Positions 1-12,581 of a DNA stretch of 64,000 nucleotides are shown here, one piece after another (the stretch's first letter is position 1; the number at the start of each line of letters is the position of its first letter). The stretch covers positions 159,961-223,960 of the forward strand of contig NW_004797667.1 of NCBI RefSeq assembly GCF_000002075.1, read 5' to 3'. The translations under genes were made by a program, and so were the position numbers. Source of the stretch: Aplysia californica (Eukaryota; Mollusca; Gastropoda; Aplysiida; Aplysiidae). The notes below the pieces were generated by a model. The model did no database searches, was not told the DNA's origin, and saw nothing but the letters and a program-made list of their open reading frames with translations.

Positions 1-53
<53 letters not shown>

Positions 54-519
54 ATGATATGTGTGTTGTGTGTGTAGGGGGGGGGTATAATCATGAACTG
101 GAAAACAGAAAATACGGTTTATTGAATTCACCATATGTGTACTGTTGAAGAAAGAACTGAATTAAGGCCCTGTATAAGAGCATTGGTGAAAGCAGGTTTT
201 GCGTTGTCCAGATTAATGCCAATTGAACTACCTGTGCGCCTGAAAGTCAGTATGTGGTAACATCTTCTAGTTTGTTTGTTTTTTAAATTTAATGGAAAGC
301 GGACGTTCGAATAGCAGAGATACCCCACTGTGACTACTGTGACTACTGTGACTGTGACACAAGCCCCTTGCCTCTTTTTTTCCCTTTACATCGCGGAGTG
401 AATATTACAGATAATCTATTGTGTCAAAGATTCGCCCTCCACACCTTTTTTTCCTCTTTTTAAATTTTTTTTTTTCTTGATACTTCTTTATCTTCCACTG
501 ATGTTCACGTAGCCCCTTT

Positions 520-593
<74 letters not shown>

Positions 594-1932
594 GTGCTCC
601 GTACATGTTACACGCGTAAGAGCTCTGGACGTGTTACACACACCCTCACAAAAGCCAATCTCTGCTTCTGAGTCCTCACTGATTCTATAATCCGATTAAG
701 TGGACCAGAGACTCATATTGTCCACTCTTTTTTGGAAATAAGGGTGGGGGGTTACAAGACGACTCTGCAAATATTGAACGAGACCAAAAATGACTTCTAG
801 TAGGTTCTTTTTGTATTTTTGTTCCGCGCGGGGCGCCGGAAGAAGTATTGATGCAGGTTTAGCTGAAATTGATGCACATACTGGCGATAAAAAGTACCAC
901 TTTTTGATTGTGTGTATAAAACCTACGTCTTTTGATCATGCTTTTTGAAGATGATAAGATGCTTAATGATAAGAATAACACTTTGTTGCTTCAAATTAGT
1001 GTTCACAGCACAACGTCAAAAAGTAGAAAATTTGAAATTTTCCCGACCTCAAGGAAGATATTTTTCTATTCTTTGTTGTTTTAATGAAGCTTAAGTCTGT
1101 GTTCACCAAAAGCCGCAATAAAATTTGATCATTGTCACCCTAGAAAGATCGTAAGTTTCATTCCACATAAGAAAAACAGAGCCATCGCGTTTCTGCTGTT
1201 GCTACGACATTCAACGTCTATTTTTCTGTTGAAGTAAATCTAATGTCATGATCGTCATGTGCCAGATCTGCAACAGACATCGGCGATCATGGTTCGCCAT
1301 TCGTTTCTTTGCTCAGATGCTCTGAAAAAAAAATCCAACCCTATTCATTATATTATTATTATCCTGGTCTTTTCCCATTTCCCATCTGTTAAGGCTCTCC
1401 AAGTAGGTTGATCTGGGTCTACCCCTGCCTCGCTTGCCTTCTGTTTTACCAGCGAGAGCTAATAAATGTTCAAGGCCTTTATGTCGTCAATTGTCTCTGT
1501 TTCTCTGCTTCTCTCTGCCAATCTTGTTTCCTCTGCACTAAATGCATGTTGTTGTATCGATGTGCTTCTCTTTACTCAAACCATGATATTTCACAGTATA
1601 AATGCCTTCTTTCTTTCTTTCTTTCTTTCCATGTGCCTCTATTTTCTTAAACCTTGATTATTTATATTATCTACATCTTTTCTTTATTTCTTTTTTTTCT
1701 TCATTTCCTTTAACCCCATGGTCCGCGTAGGAAATGACCCTTGTGGGTGGTTGAAGGGCAACAATGGTAGGTTCTTTTCTTTTCTTTCCCTCTTTGGCAT
1801 CTGTCTATCTTTGTCACTTTTCCGTGTTCTAAAAGACCATTCTTGGGTTGATGTGCTTCTCTCCACTCAAACTTGAATTCGAATGGCCTCTTTTTTCCAT
1901 GTAACTCATAAAAACATGTTTTTCTCACCTAG
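1..1932. other. Intronic/upstream sequence of gene 1 with microsatellites
   Basis: This stretch lies before the splice acceptor of the large plus-strand exon and I see no exon in it. It holds a (TG)n tract at 1-50, a (CA)n tract at 521-592, CTTT-rich simple sequence near 1608-1632 and again before the acceptor, and a short imperfect duplication (about 25 bases, near 1559 and 1849). Open frames here are produced by simple repeats or are not convincing. Confidence 0.6.
521..592. repeat. (CA)n microsatellite
   Basis: An uninterrupted CA dinucleotide run of about 70 bases, the mirror type of the TG run at the window start. It produces an artefactual Cys/Val-rich open frame on the other strand. 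Confidence 0.95.
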
Positions 1933-4900
1933 GTCTGTCTCGTTTGACGAGCGCGCAGAGTTTCCCGCCGACGCTCGTTCTGCTCCTGATACAGAAGGAC
2001 AAGAGGGCGGCGGTAAGGCCAACGTGAGCATGGACAAGATCAGCACCATGACACTGCGAGAGTTCAAGTCACTGCTCAACTCTGCCCTCACCGTGCCAGA
2101 GCAAGAGCAGCAGCAACAAAATGGCGAGGTCTCTTCTCAGACCCGCATCGGCGCCAGCAACTTGAACGGTGGAGGTGAACCCGTAAACAGACAACTCAAC
2201 TGGGATTCCCTGAGGGATAAAGCACGTTCTGTTAGAGATTCGATTTCATCTAGCGTAAACGCCAGAAAAGGAAGCAGTGGTGGAGGAGGAGTTGTAGACA
2301 GCAGTGCGGGAAGGCGGAGTTTACCGCAGTCACCTATGGACGACAAGCCACGCCCTTTGCCTGGGGACCGCCCAAAGACCCCGGTAGCTTTGAGGAGGAA
2401 TGCAAACAACTCTACCCCTAGCACACCCCCTCGGCCCAAGACGCCCACGTCTTCCGTGTCAAGGCCAAAAACGCCGACGTCAAGTGGTGGTTACAGACCA
2501 AAAACTCCTAGTAGTTTAGACCGCGATGGAGGGGAGAGAGAGGAGTACAAAATGTCGCGGCCAAAGACACCTAGCCAGATGAAACGTGACGCAGTAGCTA
2601 AAGTGGCTGGAGCCATTTCCAACTGGGTGGAATCCAGACAAGAAATAGACTCCGGCTCCACTCATAACCGCCCCAAGACTCCTACGAGGCCAAAGACACC
2701 TGTAGGGTCCAAGTCCTATGCGCCTCGCTGTCGGTCAAGAGCTGGGATGGATGAAGAGGACGTTGATGACGATGAAGACGACGACGACGACAATGACGAA
2801 ATTGTTGGTGTTCTTGCCAACCCTCACATGCAGTCATTGGCATCGACTGTGAAAGAGAGGCCGGCCACTCCAAGCCGCATCCCCAAACCGTGCTTCACTC
2901 CACGCCCCGTCACACCAAAAGTCTCATCGACCACTGACGTCACTCAAGATGGGATGGGCAATGGCGGAGGGCAATTTTCACAATCTCACTTCACACCGTC
3001 GTCTTCCTCTTCAGCCAATCAGCTTCTCTCCTCTTCCTCATCCTCCACTTCCTCCACTCCCGCTGCGTCATCTCAGTGCCATCAGAAGATTTCGCCGTCC
3101 ACGACGCGTCCGGCATTTATCTCCCGGTCCAACAGCAACTCGTCGAGTGTGCGGTCATCCGAGGACGCCCCTCCTTCCTCGGCCTACATCCACCCCGAGG
3201 ACAGGTCTTTCGCTGTTTCCTCTCTCTCAAAATCTTCGCAAAACAAACCCGTAAATGTTATCTCTCGCAAATGCCAACCAACGAATGGATTCAACAACAC
3301 CAGCAATAGCAGCAACCAGAATGTCAACAGCAAGACCTCGCCGGCTAAGTCTTACCGGGACCTGCACGCAGTCCGCCGATCTGTTACTCCTGGTCCGTAC
3401 AACTCCAAGAAACCGCAGCCAGCGAGGTCCGTTACTCCGGGCCCTTACGAGAGGCGCACGATGGCTGAGAGAGCCTCTACCCGACCAGCGCATGACGAAC
3501 TCAACTCTCGGCGTCGCGGTTCCCTAACTAACCCGGCTCCTATTTTGAAATCTGGCCCAGGAAAACGTTCCTCATCTGCTGCCCCCATGCGCCGCGCATC
3601 TAGCACCGCCAACATTGACCAACAACAGATGTTACTGACCAATGAAATCACTTTTTCGGATGACGAAGAGATAAACGAGCTGGTGATGAATGCGGCAAAG
3701 ATGAAGGCCGCTCAAGCCTTGGAGAAACGCGAAAGATCTTCTAGTGTTGACGCCAGGAAACTGGCTCATCAGAACGGGCAAGATGAGAAAGATGGAGAAG
3801 TGCTGATGGTGCGACGGGACAGTTCGGGTCACCACGGTGTACAGGTCATGAAGCAGAACGAGATGAGATACGACTCGACCACCCGTGTTAACGTGGTGAA
3901 GCGACCACCGTCCAGAGGGAGCTCTACAGACCGAGCCAATAGCACGGCATCAAGTGCGGCTCGGTTCCGGTCTCAGACGCCCGATCCGTCTATGTTCAGA
4001 CAAAAGATGGGTGTGAGCAAAGCGAAAGAGAGCTCCGATGCGGATATGAATCGGACAGAGGCTTGGGTGGACTCGACTCTCTCTGATCCCAAAAGGAAAC
4101 CCCCAACAAGAGCCAAACGCGGCAAAGTCGTCGGCAAGGAGATCCCAGCCAGCGAGTTGGTGCCACGTCCCCTTGAGGAGATCAAAGCTATTCTGACAGA
4201 GCCGCAGAATGGCCTGTCTCACTTGGACACCTGCAAACTGGACGCTCCCCCCGAGGACCCAGAAATGTACCGAAAGATGGAGAGGTTGTTTGAGAAGTAT
4301 AGAGAGATGGAGCTACGGGCATCAGTCAATGACACGCCTGGTGGCGGACCTGCAGAGGCAAAGAGCAAACCAGGGGATGGTAACTCTGTCAAAGCGGGTA
4401 GTCAGAGATCAACCAACGCTTCATCTCGATCAACCCCGTCCGTTGCTTCCTTAAAGACGTCGACCGGCTCTCATTCCTCGTCCTCTGGCATATCTGCAAA
4501 CACTCCTCCTTCAAACGGTCACGGTGTTGCCTCACAACCTCCTAGTGTCAAGTCGTCATCCAGTGATGATCAGAATCGATTTCGAAGATCTTCCAGCGTC
4601 CCAGGATCATTCCAGCAGCAGCTACATCACCGGGCCAAAAATACGTCGTCCAACAACGGCTCTGCCGCCTCTACTCCTGGCCACGAGACCAGGGAGTTTC
4701 CCCATGGAGACGGTGAAGAGTTCCCGCGGAGGAGACCGCCTAGTCGACAAGGCTCTGACGTCGGCTCATCTACGGAAAGCAAGGGCCGTAAGGCTTCTTC
4801 TCTAAAAGACATTGACACGGAGGTGGCTAAAGACCCAACAGCTTTGATTTCAAAGATTAAAGAAATCCTCCGCGTGCGTCCTCGAAAGGACGAGAACTCT

Positions 4901-5449
4901 AAGGTGCCAACACGAATCCCTGCCCCAGCAGCACTGAGCAAGAAAACACGCTCCAAATCGGTGTCAAACCTGTTCTCGTCGGAGGGCGTGCCAAGGCGTG
5001 AGAGTGCTGGCAGCAGCTGTGGGTTCGGTCGGGAGCTGAGCTTGAGACAAAGCAACGGCTCCGATGAATTGGTGGACGACCATGACAGTTTGGGCGTTGA
5101 CGTAGCCAACCGGCTGAACCGCTCGAGCCGAGCCAACAGCACATCCAGCGGCAACATTGCCTACTCAGAGTTTGTGTTCACCGACGAAAAGGCGGACGAG
5201 GTGGGCGAGCTCACACGGGCCTGGTCCGTACAATCAGACTCCAGCGACGGGAACAACCGCTCCGAGACGCCCGTGCCAAAATTAGCCACGCCCCTCACGA
5301 CGGGACGGTCCACTTTTATCAACAGAAAGGGAGACCATCTGACCAGAGGGCTGTCGCAGGAGAAGGAGAATAATTTGTCGAACTCTCAGTCCTCTCTGTC
5401 TAGCCGGTCTGTGCTCTCGGCCGCAGAGGACGATGGTGACTACGTATGA
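1933..5449 (+). CDS. Large coding exon of a Ser/Pro-rich, SxIP-containing cytoskeletal-linker-like protein (family uncertain)
   Basis: The open frame runs from 1883 to a TGA at 5447-5449, but a strong acceptor (pyrimidine tract then CAG-like 'CCTAG') ends at 1932. Coding therefore probably begins at 1933 in mid-codon and the ATG at 1883 is intronic. The exon encodes about 1170 residues with no recognisable folded domain. It contains seven RPKTP motifs (residues about 163-275 of the open frame), an acidic run (about 289-306), an SRIP motif (about 331) and a TRIP motif (about 1010) that resemble EB1-binding SxIP motifs, two SVTPGPY motifs, Ser tracts, and two helical charged segments (about 595-620 and 795-813, 'MYRKMERLFEKYREMELRA'). 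Known +TIP adaptors such as GAS2-like/pickled eggs proteins have CH and GAR domains followed by long SxIP tails. This exon could be such a tail, but neither domain is in the window. The frame may continue by splicing at TAC|GTATGA (5443) to 11267. Confidence 0.85.
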
Positions 5450-5866
5450 CGAGATCAGGTTTTGTGATACGCACACGGACAAAGGTATCCACAAAATGAT
5501 GACCTTAAACAGGAAGTGTGACACAATTGCAGTGAAGTAAACTCATAACATGGTTATAGAGATGACAAAGTTTAGCGTCGGACGTTGAAAGATCCTCTTT
5601 CGAAAAAGTAAATGCCTGCAGTTGGTTATGGCTATAAAATATAAGTGTTGATCATTTCTGCAGCGACCGGTTTCACTCCATGGCATTATGTTTGTCAAAA
5701 TTCAGTACGGTAACTGACGTCTTAATATGGTTAAAATACTGAAATCGTCCACTTGAAATGCTGTCCAGTGAGGAGTGAGTCATTTTGCATTTGAAGACTG
5801 ATGGTGTTCTTCTAGGAATCAGTTTTTAATCCCCAAAACACACACACACGAACGCACGCACGCACG

Positions 5867-5900
<34 letters not shown>

Positions 5901-7817
5901 TTAAAAAGTCGTAATTGAGCATTGAAAATACATTGTATTTTTATTGAAGTCCAACAGTGTTGCTCCTGCAAGGCTGTTCTTGACTTGTCTGACAATGATG
6001 CCTCCTCACCAAAAAAGCGCATTTTTCTGCACAATCAGTTGTGTAGTGTTTTACTTTTAATTAGATTGCTAATTAGCCGCTTTAAGCTGCATCTTTCTCT
6101 TCTCCAATGCAAGGGAAAACGCTTTATTTCCCCTCTTCGCCATAACTCCTGTTTGTTTTGTTGTTGTTGTTGTTGTTGTATTTGGGCTTTTCATTCTTGG
6201 TGTGAAAAAAGAGTGGTTTTTGATCACCGCACTATTTTTTTGTCACGGAATCGGTACTTGTCTGAAAGGTGAACTGTCCTTTCCTAGCAACTACTTCCAA
6301 AGATGTGATACATGTAAATTGTTTCTAATAATTGTCATACCACAGCTGCAGAAATAACAGCTGCTTAATATATATACTGCTAAAGATGTTTAATAAGATG
6401 TTTACCTTTAGCATCTGTCAAGACAGAGAGACACGTTTAAAGGTCGCTCTTAAATCCTTTCATAAGATGTAACTGCTATCAATGATTCATTCTCTGCTGC
6501 TGAGAGAAAATGTTTGCAGGAGGTATAAACATAATATCTCGTGTGAAGCAGATTTTGATCTGTTCGTGTCCTGCCTTGAATGCTATTTAATGATAAAATG
6601 ATTTAAACAATTGAACTGTTCGTTTTTACCACATAGAAAAATGAGTGTACAGGTTTCGCTTAAATGTAACCACCTAGTTACCCTGTGTTAAACAAAAGGC
6701 ATAATTCTGTGGTGTCAATAGTTTGGCATCAACTCGAGGGTGTTGGGCGCATGTCTGTCTTCGTGGAGATGCCAGGAAGATCCAACGGTGTCAGACATGG
6801 TAAAAACACAGATATTGTGTACTAGGCCTAGCACATACGCCAGTCTCATGTACACAACACATGATTGGTGTTTCATTGGTTAAATGACGTAAGGGTGGCG
6901 GGGTTGATAATATCTATCACATATCAATATCAAGGGGGCAAATAGGTACAATGTATCAAAACCCGTTGGGGGAAAAGGCAAACACGAGTCTCCACAATGA
7001 GAAAGGGGCGCATAGATCAGAATGGGAATATATTGACTCTGCATCACTTTCTCAAACGACAAAGTCTTGCGTTCGTTTTTTCTTGCTCTCACCTGCTGTT
7101 ATCAGTTACCCAAGCCATCTTACCTCACATTACTGTATACAAGTATAAACTAAGTATACCCCGGTACGCAGAGTCTCGTAAATGAATCTTTCCAGGTGTC
7201 GAAACGGTATTTAGGGCCTCTCTCTTCCTCAACCCTTTTTCATTCCCACATGCATCTTGGTTCCAGTTTTAGGCCCAAGATTCTGACGATGGCACGCCGT
7301 TTTAAATAATCAAGATTTCAAGCATTATAGCGTGTAAAACTCCCTCTAAATCCTTACGCACTCCATTGGGCACCGATATGGCTGTTTTGGAGAGAAGTGC
7401 AACGTGGTTTATGAGGTGGACGTGGGCTGTAAAACACTGAATTGATATCTTTTAGTCGAGTATTGGGTGGTGGGGGCTCACAGAAAGCGAAATACCAGAT
7501 ACAAGGAATTGGGAGACCAAATTTTTAAACTTTTTTCTCGTGTTGTTGGTTTGTTTGTTTTTTTGTTGGGTTTTTGTTTGTTGGTTGTTGGGTTTTTTTT
7601 GTGTTGTTTTTTTGTGTAGGCCTAATCTGACTTTATATTGACCTGCTACACGTGATTTGAGGTTACCGGATAGTGAATTTAATTACTCTACAACGAAACT
7701 CAAACACATTTTGTGCCGTACAATATTGATCTGATAGTGTCAGTTATTGAACCTGCACAGGGATTCTGAGGATGCTTGTCCGTTTGAAGGTCTACTGCGG
7801 TGTTTTTTCTTCTAATC
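5450..7817. other. Presumed 3' UTR or last intron of gene 1, no gene seen
   Basis: AT-rich sequence with a CA/CG-rich purine-pyrimidine tract at about 5838-5900 and a GTT run near 6155-6178. By eye I found no AATAAA from the TGA at 5449 until about 9148. That is long for a 3' UTR and fits an intron better. Confidence 0.4.
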
Positions 7818-7988
7818 GACGGTATACCAACGGACCAGTCTGGCACTGTTCCGCTTGGCGTACCGGTCTACTACCTAACCGAAAGCCTAACCCAACGACG
7901 GATTAGTGTTTGGTTTAGGGTTAGAGTTATGGATTATAGTAGACTGACAAGTGGAACGGTTGTCAGACTGCTCCTGTGGTAGACCGTC
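7818..7988. mobile_element. Small palindromic MITE
   Basis: The two ends are imperfect inverted copies over about 60 bases: GACGGTATACC at 7818 matches the reverse complement of GGTAGACCGTC ending at 7988, and similarity continues inward through CAGTCTG and GTTCC blocks. The short spacer contains a telomere-like GGTTTAGGGTTAG. At about 171 bases it has no coding capacity. This is a non-autonomous foldback-type element, and no clear target duplication was identified. Confidence 0.6.
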
Positions 7989-9655
7989 AGGGAGAATACA
8001 GGTAGAAACATCTGGGTCGACCGTCAAATGGACTGGCACCTTATAATATGTCTATCTCAACCTGTCTTACTTTTATTATTGTCTAAGCATTAATGCACGC
8101 TACGAGTGAAGAGTGATGTACCCCTGCTACCCATTTTTCTGCCAAGACTATGTCAATTTCCTTTTCTTCATGGGTGCTCATGTACTTTGGGAAAGATGCA
8201 GCACGCCCTATACGCTCTTATACATGTACAATCTGAGTGTCTGGAGCTCGCCCCGAAATGAGTTTGTACCACCAGGCCCACCACGGACTCTGTATTGTAA
8301 CAATTATAGTTCTCTGGGATATATTATGGCCCAGTCAGGTTGTGGTATTTTTATTTAATATTTTTTATGGTCCAGTATTTATTGTACACATATAATATGA
8401 AAGTGGAGAGACTACATACAATTCCATAAAAGAATGTGTTGTTTCATGATTACCTTGTCATTCGTATAACCATCGTTTGTAGGCACAGAAGGCATTATCA
8501 CTGTGTGTATGTACATCAGATACTCTGTTTATTCATGAGCAATATCAACAAAGTGACCCAAAAGTCAAGATTATACTATTTTTTTTATCGTATACACATG
8601 TATGTTCATTTCTTTTCAGGGACAGTTAGAACCCCTTTTAATTGTTCAAGGCAAGAGGAATATATGAAAACGTTTAAGTCCTGGGTTGTTTAATCAAAAA
8701 TGTTCTATGTTCATTAATCAAGTAGGCGTTTGATGAAGTCCCAGACCAGTCATGATTTTACCTCCTGGTTGTCCTGGAGCGGTTATTTTCTCTTTACAAT
8801 GTGTTTGTAGTATTGTGTTTCAACAGTATAGGCCTATTTATTCAAGTAAATTTCTTGACGTCTTTTTGCATTTCCTACTCTGTGTATTTCATATCACTTT
8901 ATATGTGCAAGCGGCAAATGAATGATGAAGACTCTAGAAACAGAGGGGCAGATCAGATCGCATTTTGAGCATGTTGAATGCCAATGTCCAAGGTAAAAAG
9001 TTTTTGGTGAATAGTCTGATTTTTACAGCATAACATTTTCACCCTGTCTGGCAAAATAGACTAAAGTTTTACTAAACACATTTCACTGAGGGGGAAACTG
9101 CGCAGTAGAGTAAGATAGAGCAAACAACTATGGCATTTGGATAAGCCAATAAAAAAAACCCACTTTGGTGAATACATTTGATTGAGTCCATTTCTGTACT
9201 TGAAAGGTTTGGGTAGTTCAAAAGCCTCCACGTCAATCTACAGCAGAGGGCTCTTCAATGCATCGTTTTGAACCAATTAAGAAAAATATCTAATATAATC
9301 AGTATTATTTTACAGCTTTAGTTAGCAATCCCTATAACTGAAGTCACAGTGTCACCCAAAGGAATAAGACGCCCTGTCCCAAAACTGCCTCAGTCCAATT
9401 TAATTCTCCACATTTCCTTCCTTCATTCACTCTCTAATGAACGTGTACTGGTGAAAGACTTCTACAACTGTCTCAACTTCAGTCTGGTATCGAGGCTCAT
9501 CATAACAGCAATGTATGTTATTTCAACAGCTGATTCACATTGCTGTCTGCCTGGCCAAAGCAAATAATTGCAGTTTTGAAATACCTGTAGTACAACGTAT
9601 CATAAGTCCTTAATGTGCCGTATGGAGGGGTTTTTTTTTCGAAAGCCAAAAACTA

Positions 9656-10939
9656 CGATGGGCATACCAAAAGTTTTTTTTTTTACCTTACCATGAACTT
9701 GGCATGAAGGAATAAAGGTAGAAAGCTGAACTTTGGTACTAACTTTAATCTTTCTCTATATAGTCGCCTCCAACAGTTATACAAATTTTACCATCAGTAT
9801 GTATGTAACCTTGAAAAGACCTTGAGAATAGAAGACCATCCCTTTGTCGGAAAATCAGCCCTCTGTCGCTTCTTCGACCCCATCATCACTTTCAAATTGC
9901 CTTCCTGTTAAATCCTTTTTCAGTTTTGTGAATACAAAAATGTCGGACGGGGCTAATCATCTTGTGAATTCCACAGCCACTTTCTCATGCAGTTTCTGCA
10001 GCTTTTCTTGAAAAGTGTGCTGCCCCGTTGTCGTGAAGCAGCAAAATGCCCTTTCGGATCTTTCCTCTGCGTTTTTCTATTATAGCCTCTCGTAATTTCT
10101 TAAGCTGGTTTTGGTCCCAAAAAACTGATAGCATCACTTTTTCACTTGATGGCTGCACCTTTGCCTTCTTTGGTGTTGGGGACGAGGGCCGTTTCCACTG
10201 CATTGATGCAGATTTTGGCTCCGGATCGTTATGGTAGACCCATGTCAGCTCAGGATCGTGTTGGTCGACCCGTGTCTCATCCATTGTTACAAGTCTTTCA
10301 GAAAATTTTGTTTAATCCTTTTCATACAGACCAAGCAATTTTTGACAACAATCCGCACGTTGCACTTTTTGAGGAGTCAACAAACGAGGGACCCATCTCG
10401 CAGAAACCTTGGTCATATTCAAATGTTCATTTAAGATTCGTTCAACTGATCCAATGCTAAGCCTAGTTTCTTTGCTCAAACGTTCGTCTGTCACCCGCCT
10501 TTCAAACAAACAAGTTTCTTGATTTTCAACACATTCTCTTCTCTTGTTGCTGTCACTGGGCGACCATCACGGTGGTCAACTTCAATGTCTGTGAATGCGC
10601 ATCTGAATTTTTTACACCAAAATTTTATAACTGCATAGAATGGGCAATCGGTTCTATACGGCATGCATCTCCGTAAAAATATCCTGTAGTTGCTTGCCTT
10701 GCAAGAACAAAAACTTCATTACTGCCCTGTGCTCAATTGTCTCCATAACCATTGTTATGTTGAAACTGGAGAACAACAAACCCCCATTCTCTTTAAAGTG
10801 CGCTGGTGTTAAAACCAATTATCCCCAAAATTCTCATGTATTCTTGGAAGATGATTGTTGGCTTTCACCCCAAATTTCAGCTTTCTACTTTATTCATTCA
10901 TGGTCAGGTAACACAAAAAACCTTTTGGTATGCCCTTCG
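9656..10939 (-). mobile_element. Full-length decayed mariner element
   Basis: The ends are inverted repeats: CGATGGGCATACCAAAAG at 9656 against the reverse complement CGAAGGGCATACCAAAAG ending at 10939. Similarity continues about 80 bases inward, including a shared AAGTAGAAAGCTGAA-like block. TA dinucleotides flank both sides (9654-9655 and 10940-10941), the Tc1/mariner target duplication. The length of 1284 bases is right for mariner, and a transposase relic fills the interior on the minus strand. Confidence 0.92.
9740..10746 (-). pseudogene. Mariner transposase pseudogene
   Basis: Reading the minus strand from an ATG at 10744-10746 gives METIEHRAVMKFLFLQGKQ, then the helix-turn-helix region, then 'SARWVPRLLTPQKVQRADC' (about 10312-10509), the catalytic-core start 'MDETRVDQHDPELTWVYHN' (from 10284) and 'LLLHDNGAAHF' near 10030. 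These are hallmarks of mariner (DD34D) transposases of the SETMAR-related type. The blocks lie in different frames: a stop interrupts the N-terminal part after about 27 residues, and at least two frame changes separate the HTH, linker and catalytic blocks. A weak C-terminal block ('GGDYIE') is near 9765. The gene is therefore dead. The first catalytic Asp (DET) and the second (HDN) are still visible. Confidence 0.85.
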
Positions 10940-11266
10940 TATATCTTATATTTCTATATTTTCTTTGCAATTCTTGTTTGTGATTTTGTCAAATTTAAAC
11001 TGACACATATTGATAATATTGTGAGGTATTTTATTTGACACGATACATGTATCTCTAGTTCTGCTGCTCACCTCCATTAAAACTATGATGAGACTTAGAA
11101 TAGTATTTTGGGGGTCTATAAAAAATTTAACTTTTCCAAAGTCAGTGCCTCTATGGTTTGTGGGGATCTTTACGAGTCCATTTTTACTTATTGATCTGTC
11201 CATGATTCATTGTCTTGGTAATATGTCTTTTCCTCTCTCCATTCACTCCTTTCATCTCTGACACAG
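10940..11266. other. Intron-like stretch, no gene seen
   Basis: AT-rich sequence between the mariner end and a candidate acceptor at 11266. The last 40 bases are pyrimidine-rich and fit a branch/acceptor region. Confidence 0.4.
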
Positions 11267-11368
11267 TATAACACGGAGGGGTCGAACACAGACGACTCGA
11301 CATCGCGCATCCGTCGAGCTGTGCCTGCGGTCCCGTGGGTTTTTTTGTTTCTTTATCCCGTAAACTAA
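11267..11368 (+). CDS. Candidate terminal exon of gene 1
   Basis: A pyrimidine-rich tract ending in ACACAG precedes a short GC-rich block in AT-rich surroundings. In frame 0 it reads YNTEGSNTDDSTSRIRRAVP and continues to a TAA at 11366-11368 (33 residues). The large exon can be spliced at TAC|GTATGA (5443), also in phase 0, so the C terminus would become DGDY-YNTEGSNTDDSTSRIRR and so on instead of DGDYV-stop. The Ser/Thr/Asp/Arg composition matches the rest of the protein. This is inference from splice signals, phase and composition. An alternative-exon arrangement, with both ends used, is possible. Confidence 0.45.
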   Translation, partial: YNTEGSNTDDSTSRIRRAVPAVPWVFLFLYPVN

Positions 11369-12581
11369 ATATCCCTTACTTGAACTACCGAGGCCAGTCC
11401 CGACGAATTCGAGTTATCCGTGTTACACTGCTTATTGATCTTTTCATATCTCTTGTGGTTTGTTCATGCTCGAGAGTTTTCTAAATCTAGAAACGTCTCA
11501 CAGTGTTAATGTTTATATATTAATATTTATTGTTTCTATGATGTGATGACAGTTACAAGTATTCTAGATAGGTGATTTATCATTTCTCATTGAGTTGGTT
11601 GCTGCCTCCTGTGCTGCTGCTGTGAAGTTGTCATGTTAATAGCTTCAGTTCTTATACATTTGTACCCATTTATTCGTACATGATATGTTCCTCTCTGGCT
11701 GTTATTTTATTTCTGCAACCCTATGTGATAATTTTAGCTTCTTTCATGACCCAAAAGGTCAATGTTTTCTCTATTTTCTTGAAAATTCTTTTTAAGTCTC
11801 AGTTACTAACTCTAATTTTCTGATTGCTGTTATCATGAAAGAGTCGAGCAATAGGTAGGTACACAGTAGGCCTAAAGAATTTGAGAACAAAAGAAAAATC
11901 TGCTTTTGAATAAACAGTGACACAAAAAGGATGCCTTATAATGCACCCAAAAAAAAAAGCCTAAATTAGGGGGCGGTTGTTTGGTTGGGTTTCTTTTTTT
12001 TTTGGGGGGGGGGGGGGGGGGGTAGGAGAGCAACCTTTTTTTTACACCCGACACAAAAGAGTAAACAACAGAGGATTATAAGATCCAAAGAAAATTATAA
12101 ACTAATCAAAATCAAAATTCGATAACCAACTACAATGATAATGATGCCTCAGTGTTGAAACAAAAACAACTACCGTACTGTACAAAACTAATTGATACCA
12201 CACAAACCCGCATGAACATAGCTTTTTTAAAACTTGCTTGAATTTTAGGGTGATAATGTTTTAAAACCGGGACTTTTAATCTTTATCAATTGTGATAAAT
12301 TCTTATCTTGTTTCTCACAGCATGAAGGTAGATAATTCTTGGAATTTGAGTTCACACAATTATATTATTTGTCACAAGTTCTGATCAAGTGGTATTCATT
12401 TGCCTTCACGTATCTTGACAATCATCAACAGGGACTGATGGAGGAGTAAATAGATCTAATCTTCTTGAAATGCATACATTTGTATTTGTGTGTATTGATG
12501 TAATTAAGACTATTTTAGCAGAATAGATTTTTTGTATTGTATTTGAGGAGTGGAGACTAAGTTAACAAGACTGTCCAGATA
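11369..12581. other. Possible 3' UTR of gene 1 and intergenic sequence
   Basis: AT-rich with no coding signal. An AATAAA hexamer at 11909-11914 lies about 540 bases after the candidate stop and could be the poly(A) signal. A long poly-G run is at about 12004-12021. Confidence 0.35.
11909..11914 (+). terminator. Possible poly(A) signal of gene 1
   Basis: This is a canonical AATAAA downstream of the candidate terminal exon at 11267-11368. Only position and sequence support it. Confidence 0.25.

Noticed and set aside
405-641. Cys/Val-repeat open frame
   Set aside because: It is a translation of the (CA)n tract at 521-592.
7912-7930. Interstitial telomere sequence
   Set aside because: Only about two TTAGGG-like units, within a MITE loop.
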